Source: Rhodovastum sp963714255 (lineage in GTDB: Bacteria; Pseudomonadota; Alphaproteobacteria; Acetobacterales; Acetobacteraceae). Taken from it: DNA of 64,000 nt. Made by a program: the position numbers and the translations under genes. The notes beneath the pieces are model-generated. The model had not been told where the DNA came from. It did no database searches and was given only the letters and a program-made list of their open reading frames with translations. The stretch lies in contig CAVQNU010000017.1 in the NCBI GenBank assembly GCA_963714255.1, positions 60,598 through 124,597 of the forward strand. The letters run 5' to 3'. This document shows positions 58,765-64,000 of the stretch, one piece after another; positions within the stretch are counted from its first letter, which is position 1; the number at the start of each line of letters is the position of its first letter.

Positions 58765-59693
58765 GCCAGGCCGCGCGGCTGTTACTGGTCGATCGGACGG
58801 ACCCACACCTCTCGATCGTGGAGCAGTGCCTGCTGCTGAAGGTGCCGCGCTCAACTCTGTATTATCATGCGGCGCCGGTGAGCGCGGATGATCTGGCAGT
58901 GATGCGCCGGATCGACGAGCTGTACTTGGCGACACCGTTCTACGGATCGCGGCGCATGGTGGCGATGCTGCGGCGTGACGGCTGGGCTGCGAACCGCAAA
59001 CGGGTGCGCCGACTGATGCGCCTGATGGGTCTGGAGGCAATCTACCAGAAGCCGAACACCAGCCGGCGCCATCCGGAACACAAGGTGTATTCCTATCTGT
59101 TACGCGGCCTGGTGATCGACCGGCCGAACCAGGTGTGGTGCGCGGACATCACGTACATCCCGATGGCGCGCGGGTTCGTGTATCTGGTGGCGGTGATGGA
59201 CTGGTTCAGCCGTCGGGTTCTGGCATGGCGGCTGTCCATCGGGATGGAGACGGGTTTCTGCGTCGAGGCGCTGCGAGAGGCGATGGACCGCTATGGCCAG
59301 CCCGAGGTGTTCAACACCGACCAAGGTGTGCAGTTCACCAGTACGGACTTCCTGGCCGAGCTGGAATCCTGCGGCGTCCGCATCAGCATGGATGGCAAAG
59401 GTCGTTTTCTGGACAACATCTTCATCGAGCGGCTGTGGCGTAGCCTGAAGTATGAGGAGGTGTTCATCAAAGCCTATGCTTCGGTTGCCGAGGCGCGGCT
59501 GGGCATCGGCGGGTGGTTCGTGCTCTACAACGACGAGCGGCAGCACCAGGCGCTGGGCTACCTGACGCCGCGAGCGGTTTTCGACGGCGTAGCGGCCTGT
59601 GGATATATGGACAACGCTGACGTTCCGCCGCGCTCCACTTCCGCGTTGACCACATACCCACAGGCCCATCAGCAACAAGAATGTATTGACTAA
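58761..59693 (+). CDS. IS3 family OrfB (integrase-type catalytic part)
   Basis: A 310-residue integrase-core protein. It shows an HTH_21 region (YGSRRMVAMLRRDGWAANRKRV) and the rve DDE domain. Catalytic residues: the first Asp in QVWCADITYIPM, the second in FNTDQGVQFTS, and the Glu in NIFIERLWRSLKYEEVF. The C-terminus has YNDERQHQALGYLTPRAVF. It is probably made as an OrfAB fusion by -1 frameshifting; its own ATG at 58761 may also serve. Intact by sequence. Confidence 0.94.
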   Translation: MSQAARLLLVDRTDPHLSIVEQCLLLKVPRSTLYYHAAPVSADDLAVMRRIDELYLATPFYGSRRMVAMLRRDGWAANRKRVRRLMRLMGLEAIYQKPNTSRRHPEHKVYSYLLRGLVIDRPNQVWCADITYIPMARGFVYLVAVMDWFSRRVLAWRLSIGMETGFCVEALREAMDRYGQPEVFNTDQGVQFTSTDFLAELESCGVRISMDGKGRFLDNIFIERLWRSLKYEEVFIKAYASVAEARLGIGGWFVLYNDERQHQALGYLTPRAVFDGVAACGYMDNADVPPRSTSALTTYPQAHQQQECID

Positions 59694-60027
59694 CACAGAT
59701 TAAGGGTTATACTCAAAATTGGATATTCCCTCCGGATCGGGAGGGGGGCGGCAGAAACAGGCGGGACTCTCTCTTAAGTCACCCCGATACCTGTCCAGCC
59801 AATGGGGTCCACCTCACAGGCCCACCGCCAGCGACGGCTACCTGGGTGTTTAGCGAGACCCTTCAGTGCCAGCACTTGCTGGAGCAAGCTACACTCATCC
59901 GGCTCTCTCCCGTCCCGTCAGACCTTCGCTCTCGGCAGGCATATGGAGTATGCATCCTGATGCTGTTTTGGCAACCGCTTTCATGGCGCCGTAGCGTAGG
60001 CGGACGCCTTCGCCGCCAAGGGGTCCG

Positions 60028-60168
60028 ATGGCAACCGACATGCGCCGGCGCGGACTGTCGCTGCGCCAGGTCGCCGCCGAGATGACCAGGCGCGGCATCA
60101 GGACACCCCGGGGTGGCGCCTGGACGGCAACCGCGGTGCGCAACGTGCTGGCGCGTGTCCCGGCCTGA
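60028..60168 (+). pseudogene. Serine recombinase C-terminal fragment
   Basis: The short frame MATDMRRRGLSLRQVAAEM followed by TRRGIRTPRGGAWTATAVRNVLARVPA is the helix-turn-helix end common to resolvase/invertase-family recombinases (RGIRTPRGG-W-A--V---L). The catalytic domain is missing. It lies about 210 bp after the IS3 element. Confidence 0.7.
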
Positions 60169-60925
60169 CCTCTTCGCTGCGGATGGCGAGCGGCATGCCA
60201 GTCCACCGTGTTGGCGTAAAGACAATGCCGTCTACACGCGATGGCGATACCCCCCTCCGCGACAGTGCCACCGCCGAATAGCTTCTTCCGGCCCGGCACG
60301 GCCGGGCGCCGCGGACACACTGACCTTTTCGATGGCTGCCTGCAGCGGTGTGAGATCTGCCTGGGGGCGGTGAACCGGGCGCCGACGCCGGCATCTGTAG
60401 CGCCATCTCCGTGATCCTTTCCACAACCCCGACCGCCAGCCCGATGCCGGCGCGCACCCCCTCGGATGCGTGCGGTCTGGCAGAAGCCGGCGGCTGGACG
60501 AACCCCCGCGCGCAAGCGCGCGCCTCCGGCTCGGCACGCTCGGCTGCGCAAGGCTCAGTCGCGGCCTGCGCAGGGCGCAAAATCGGCACGCTGACGAGCG
60601 CGGCCAAGTCGCAGCCGTCGCAGAGCGCAAGGAAATGCGCCCCGCGTCTGCTGCAACCCGGCTGCGCCCGTCAGCACACCCACAGGAAAGAGCGCCCCGC
60701 GCAGGCCGCAACCGAACCTCGCTTCCTCGCATGCCTCGGGGGGTCATCCAGCCGCCGGCCTCTGCCCCAGGGACCGCACCCGAGGGGGATCACGCCGGCA
60801 TCGAGCCAGGCTCTTCTCGGGATGTGAAATGGATCAGGAAGATGGCCGCGAAGCCCGAGACCAGCGCGCAGTCCACCACCCGCAAGCAGCCCCAGCGTGC
60901 CGCGATCACCTTCGAAGAGGTGCAG
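60169..60925. other. 757-bp GC-rich gap with a large imperfect inverted repeat
   Basis: No gene is supported. Sequence from about 60457 to 60605 (including GCCGGCGGCTGGACGAACCC) reappears in inverted form from about 60660 to 60790 (including GGGTCATCCAGCCGCCGGCC). The two arms also share the GCGGCCTGCGC/GCGCAGGCCGC core. Confidence 0.55.
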
Positions 60926-61273
60926 ATGCACGCGCAGACTCCCCGCAAGCGCCGGCCGATGAGCGAGGAGCAGCGAGCCAAGCTGTCGGCGGCGCAACTC
61001 GCATACGTCGCCAACGACCCGCGTTGGTCCGAACACCGCCGCAAGCTGGCCGCCGCTCAGGAGGCGCGCCGCATGACGTTGTGGCCGAACGAAATCGCGG
61101 CAATCGTTAACCTGCGCCGCAAAGGCCGCACCTTCTCCTATATCGCCGAGGAGATTGGCGTTTGCCGTGACGTGATCGGCCGCGAACTGACGGAGCTCGG
61201 TATCTCGACTGACCGCGTCAAATCGGACCGGCGAGCACGCCGTGGCAACGGTTTCTGGCGCAGCTTCGATTGA
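60926..61273 (+). CDS. Hypothetical protein with helix-turn-helix-like C-terminal part
   Basis: A 115-residue basic protein starting MHAQTPRKRRPMSEEQRAKL. A helical middle (RWSEHRRKLAAAQEARRM) is followed by LWPNEIAAIVNLRRKGRTFSYIAEEIG and VCRDVIGRELTELGIST, which read like a helix-turn-helix domain. GAAGAGG lies five bases before the ATG at 60926; an ATG at 60842 gives a longer form. It is followed by a strong hairpin. It probably belongs to the mobile region; DNA binding is inferred only. Confidence 0.55.
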   Translation: MHAQTPRKRRPMSEEQRAKLSAAQLAYVANDPRWSEHRRKLAAAQEARRMTLWPNEIAAIVNLRRKGRTFSYIAEEIGVCRDVIGRELTELGISTDRVKSDRRARRGNGFWRSFD

Positions 61274-61285
61274 GATAACGCCCGT

Positions 61286-61315
61286 CCACCAGCCTGGTGA
61301 CAGCCAGGCTGGTGG
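61286..61315 (+). terminator. Strong hairpin after the 60926 gene
   Basis: A 12-bp perfect stem CCACCAGCCTGG / CCAGGCTGGTGG with loop TGACAG, starting 13 bases after the stop codon. Following bases ATCAGTGCTTGTC have only scattered T residues. Confidence 0.6.
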
Positions 61316-61461
61316 ATCAGTGCTTGTCTCCTGCATGACAACGAAACCGGCTGACGAGCCGGCAAGAAATGGAAGCGCTACGAGCGGCCGACCAGCCCGA
61401 CCGCCCTCACCCGCCAGGTCGCCGAAGCCGAACCGCTGTCTTCAACGGATGAAACCGCCAC

Positions 61462-61483
61462 GCGGGGGCCGAAAGGCCCCCGC
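61462..61483. terminator. GC-rich hairpin with tetraloop
   Basis: GCGGGGGCC, loop GAAA, GGCCCCCGC, followed by TTCGTGTTT. A compact terminator-like hairpin in a region without a recognised gene. Confidence 0.5.
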
Positions 61484-61857
61484 TTCGTGTTTGCATCCGT
61501 GCCCACCGGCACCAACCATCGGACACCACTACCCCGGCACCTTCCCGCGCCGTCCGGGCTCCGGAGCGCAAGAGGCAAGGAAAGAAAACTTCTTCGCTGG
61601 TTCTTCCATTCTACCGCCGGCCAAGGTCGTGCCGCGTCAACACCACGCCGCAAGAAAGGGCGACGCGCCGCGCGAAGATGCGCGGCTCCGGCCCGCTCGC
61701 TGCGCAGAGCCGGGCCGCTTGGACGCAAGGCTGCCGCCTCGCGCCCTGCGCAACCCGGCTCCGCTTGCTCGCAGACCTCCGGTGTTGACCCACCCCGAAG
61801 GCCGGCGGTCCCGCTGATCACCAGCGATTGGCTGGGAGAACAGAGGAAAACAGCATC
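61484..61857. other. 374-bp gap, no gene recognised
   Basis: GC-rich with many CGC/GCG runs (for example GCGACGCGCCGCGCG near 61659). No reading frame on either strand shows a recognisable protein; a ribosome site AGAGGA for the next small gene lies at its right end. Confidence 0.45.
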
Positions 61858-62037
61858 ATGACGATCCTTCGCACCGGCGCCGGCCTGAGCCGCCGCGACA
61901 TCCGTGGCCTGAAACGCGACCGCTACGAGATCCAGGCAATCGAAACCTGGAACCTCGATGAGGGCGACCTGACCACGATTATCTGGGAACGAGATGACGG
62001 CCCGGACGCAATCACGGAGGCGGAGATTCCATATTAA
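61858..62037 (+). CDS. Very small hypothetical protein
   Basis: A 59-residue protein: MTILRTGAGLSRRDIRGLKR, then YEIQAIETWNLDEGDLTTIIWERDDGPD, ending EAEIPY. It is acidic at the C-terminus. No family is recognised. AGAGGA lies about nine bases before the ATG. Because it is short and isolated, confidence is moderate. Confidence 0.45.
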   Translation: MTILRTGAGLSRRDIRGLKRDRYEIQAIETWNLDEGDLTTIIWERDDGPDAITEAEIPY

Positions 62038-62401
62038 CGGGAACCGAAACGACCATCGGCCGGGTCCGCAAGGATCTGGCTTTTGGGCTGTACACATCAG
62101 AAGGGCGAACAAGCAAGGTACCTTCACCACCCATTGAAGATCGATTGTCGCTGGCGGCGTGAACCCGCGCAAAGATGGCGCACAGCCGTTTCTGGACGCT
62201 TTCCTGGGGGGTGAACGGAGCGGCGTTCTGGGGTGACGGATCTGCGTTTCAGATGCTCCGGCGGCTGGTGCGGCCGGAGACGATCCGCGGATCGGGGAGG
62301 ACGGCGGCCGGAGAGCCTGCCAGAATTGAGGGCAAGCACGGCGCCGAGCTCAACCGGCAAGTTCTGCATCGACGCCGTGCCCCACACCGTGCCGGGCACG
62401 A
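62038..62401. other. 364-bp gap, no gene recognised
   Basis: Probably includes the left end of the IS21-type element that continues to the right. No terminal repeats could be assigned by eye. Confidence 0.4.
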
Positions 62402-62920
62402 ATGCAGGACGAATATCCTGCCAGTGGCGGCGTTCGTCTACGCCGCGTTTGCGACGACGGACAGAGCGAGCCACTGTCTGGCCGTCTGTTCGTGTGCCCA
62501 AGGTGCCGGGGGCAGGCGATCGTCTGCCGCTGTTGCGACCGCGGCCAGATGTACTGCGGCACCGAGTGCGCACGCCAAGCGCGCGAGCAAGCGCAGCATG
62601 CCGCCGCGAAGCGCTATGCGGGGAGTCCTCGTGGCAAGCGGCGCGGGGCCGACCGTTCACGCCGCTATCGGCGTCGGCAAAAAGAAGTCACGCATCAGGG
62701 TTCACCCGCATCGCCGGCGGGTGATTTGCTGCCGGCCGACGCGATGGCGATGCCTCGCGACGACGCTTTCCCGGCCGAGCTGCCCCGGCGGTCGATGGCG
62801 CACTGTCATTGGTGCGGTCGTCCGTGCCTGCCGCTGCTTCGCCAGGCGTTCCTGCGCCGTCGTGGTCGCCATCGTGGCCGTGTTGGACCCGCCCGAACGG
62901 AGCGCAATGCCCCATGGTGA
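62402..62920 (+). CDS. Zinc-finger-like protein associated with IS21 istA
   Basis: A 172-residue protein with closely spaced Cys: FVCPRCRG, IVCRCCDRGQMYCGTECARQA, and later HCHWCGRPCLP. The first group fits a zinc ribbon or MYND-like finger. A basic linker (KRYAGSPRGKRRGADRSRRYRRRQK) follows. Its last seven bases overlap the istA start, so it is translationally coupled to the transposase. I recall similar Cys-rich proteins just ahead of istA in other proteobacteria; the role in transposition is unknown. Confidence 0.65.
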   Translation: MQDEYPASGGVRLRRVCDDGQSEPLSGRLFVCPRCRGQAIVCRCCDRGQMYCGTECARQAREQAQHAAAKRYAGSPRGKRRGADRSRRYRRRQKEVTHQGSPASPAGDLLPADAMAMPRDDAFPAELPRRSMAHCHWCGRPCLPLLRQAFLRRRGRHRGRVGPARTERNAPW

Positions 62921-64000
62921 CCCCGCCTGACATCGAGGCGCAGATCCTGCGCTACTACCACGCCGAGAAATGGAGGATCGGCACCATCGCCGCCCAGTTG
63001 CACGTGCACCATGCCGTGGTGACACGTGTGCTGGCGCAGGCGGGCCTGCCCCGGCATGGCCGGCCGCCGCGGCCATCGAAGGTGGATGCGTATCTGCCGT
63101 TCATCCGGCAGACGCTGGAAAAGTTCCCGACCCTGACAGCCAGCCGGCTGCACGCAATGGTGCGCGAGCGCGGCTACCGCGGCGGCCCGGATCATTTTCG
63201 CCATCTCGTTGCCTGCCACCGTCCGCGTCGTCCGGCCGAGGCGTATCTGCGGCTGCGCAGCCTGCCGGGTGAACAGAGCCAGGTGGACTGGGCGCACTTC
63301 GGCCATCTGGATATCGGCCGCGCGCGGCGTCCGCTGATGGCGTTCGTGATGGTGCTGAGCCATTCCCGGCAGATCTTCCTGCGCTTCTTCCTTGATGCCA
63401 GGATGGAGAACTTCCTGCGCGGGCACGTTGCCGCCTTCCAGGCGTTTCAGGGCGTACCTCGGGTTCTGCTCTACGATAATTTGAAAAGTGCCGTGCTGGA
63501 GCGGCGCGGGGATGCGATCCGCTTCCATCCGACTCTGCTGAGCTTCGCCGGACACTATCGTTATGAACCTCGCCCGGTCGCGGTCGCGCGCGGCAATGAG
63601 AAGGGCCGTGTCGAACGAGCAATAAGATACGTGCGCGACTCATTCTTCGCTGCCCGCAGCTTCACCGGTCTCGACGACCTCAATGCGCAGGCCGAGGCCT
63701 GGTGCACCGGCGTGGCCGCCGACCGGCGCTGTCCGGCCGAGCCGGCACGCACGGTGCGCGAGGTGTTTGCCGAAGAAATCACCCACCTGATGAAGCTGCC
63801 CGACAATCCCGCCCCGCTGCTCAAGCGTGTCGAAGTCAGGGTCGGCAAGACACCTTACGTCCGGTTCGATGGAAATGACTATTCGGTGCCTCATACCCAC
63901 GTACAGTGTACCCTGACCGTGCTGGCAGACCCGCACGAGATTTGCATCGTCGATGGCGCAGACGTTCCTGGCCTGCCATCGCCGCAGCTACGACAAGGGC
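62914..64000 (+). CDS. istA: IS21 family transposase IstA (cut by window edge)
   Basis: About 350 residues visible. The N-terminal helix-turn-helix is YYHAEKWRIGTIAAQLHVHHAVVTR. The DDE catalytic part shows EQSQVDWAHFGHLDIG, VLLYDNLKSAVLERRGD, and GNEKGRVERAIRYVRDSFF. The frame appears to shift near 63964-63967: GACGTTCCTGG replaces the expected GACGTCCTGG, which would give GADVLACHRRSYDKG. That is the same GTC to GTTC change as in tkt and pgk. The C-terminus lies outside the window. istB should follow. Confidence 0.88.
   Translation, partial: MVTPPDIEAQILRYYHAEKWRIGTIAAQLHVHHAVVTRVLAQAGLPRHGRPPRPSKVDAYLPFIRQTLEKFPTLTASRLHAMVRERGYRGGPDHFRHLVACHRPRRPAEAYLRLRSLPGEQSQVDWAHFGHLDIGRARRPLMAFVMVLSHSRQIFLRFFLDARMENFLRGHVAAFQAFQGVPRVLLYDNLKSAVLERRGDAIRFHPTLLSFAGHYRYEPRPVAVARGNEKGRVERAIRYVRDSFFAARSFTGLDDLNAQAEAWCTGVAADRRCPAEPARTVREVFAEEITHLMKLPDNPAPLLKRVEVRVGKTPYVRFDGNDYSVPHTHVQCTLTVLADPHEICIVDGADVPGLPSPQLRQG

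Larger units (their letters stand above)
58392..59816. mobile_element. IS3-family insertion sequence, complete
   Basis: The left end TGAGGTGGACCCCGGAAACT and the reverse complement of the right end TGAGGTGGACCCCATTGGCT form imperfect terminal inverted repeats, continuing with GGACAGGTA and AAGAGAGAGTCCCGCC on both sides. Length 1,425 bp. orfA and orfB lie on the plus strand and are linked by a -1 frameshift. No clear target duplication is visible. Confidence 0.88.

Overview
The window is GC-rich DNA from an alphaproteobacterium. Gene order and protein style (tRNA-Leu/tig/clpP/clpX/lon; proA/nadD/rsfS/rlmH/gpmI/envC/ctpA/rppH) fit the Rhodospirillales, most likely an Acetobacteraceae member. 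This placement is inferred from reading the sequence; no database was searched.

Layout. 1-6500 (minus strand): the protein quality-control block tRNA-Leu(UAG), trigger factor, ClpP, ClpX and the start of Lon, which is cut by the window edge. 6700-14000: pyrD, a HAD-like protein, then the carbon-metabolism run transketolase, GAPDH, PGK. 14000-36100: a mixed housekeeping stretch with two Nudix or cytochrome genes, a nucleoside transporter, a DUF3857/transglutaminase protein, ribosomal proteins L28 and S4, ClpB, a chemoreceptor, an orphan peptide-binding protein, an acyl-CoA synthetase, two alpha/beta hydrolases and MobA. 36200-41300: a TRAP transporter (DctP plus fused DctQM), an M20 amidohydrolase and an enoyl-CoA hydratase. 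41300-52600: msrA, proA, nadD, rsfS, rlmH, an orphan DNA methyltransferase, gpmI, an EnvC-like factor, CtpA, a divergent polysaccharide deacetylase, RppH and CreA. 53100-64000: an insertion-sequence island holding two nested IS630 elements, a dead IS630, an intact IS3, an IS21 remnant, the first half of another IS21 element, a resolvase fragment, an orphan FixJ-type regulator and a few small unknown genes.

Two features run through the whole chromosome-like part. First, at least thirteen intergenic copies of a composite palindromic repeat lie against gene ends. They are built from nested hairpins whose arms change between copies while staying complementary. Some copies supply stop codons, a protein tail, or a possible start region to neighbouring genes. 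Second, several genes that should be intact (transketolase, PGK, a Cys-rich secreted protein, istA) carry a one-base T insertion that turns GTC into GTTC. This looks like a systematic sequence error, or a shared mutational cause. The nadD/rsfS/rlmH group also lacks canonical start codons where the conserved N-termini begin.
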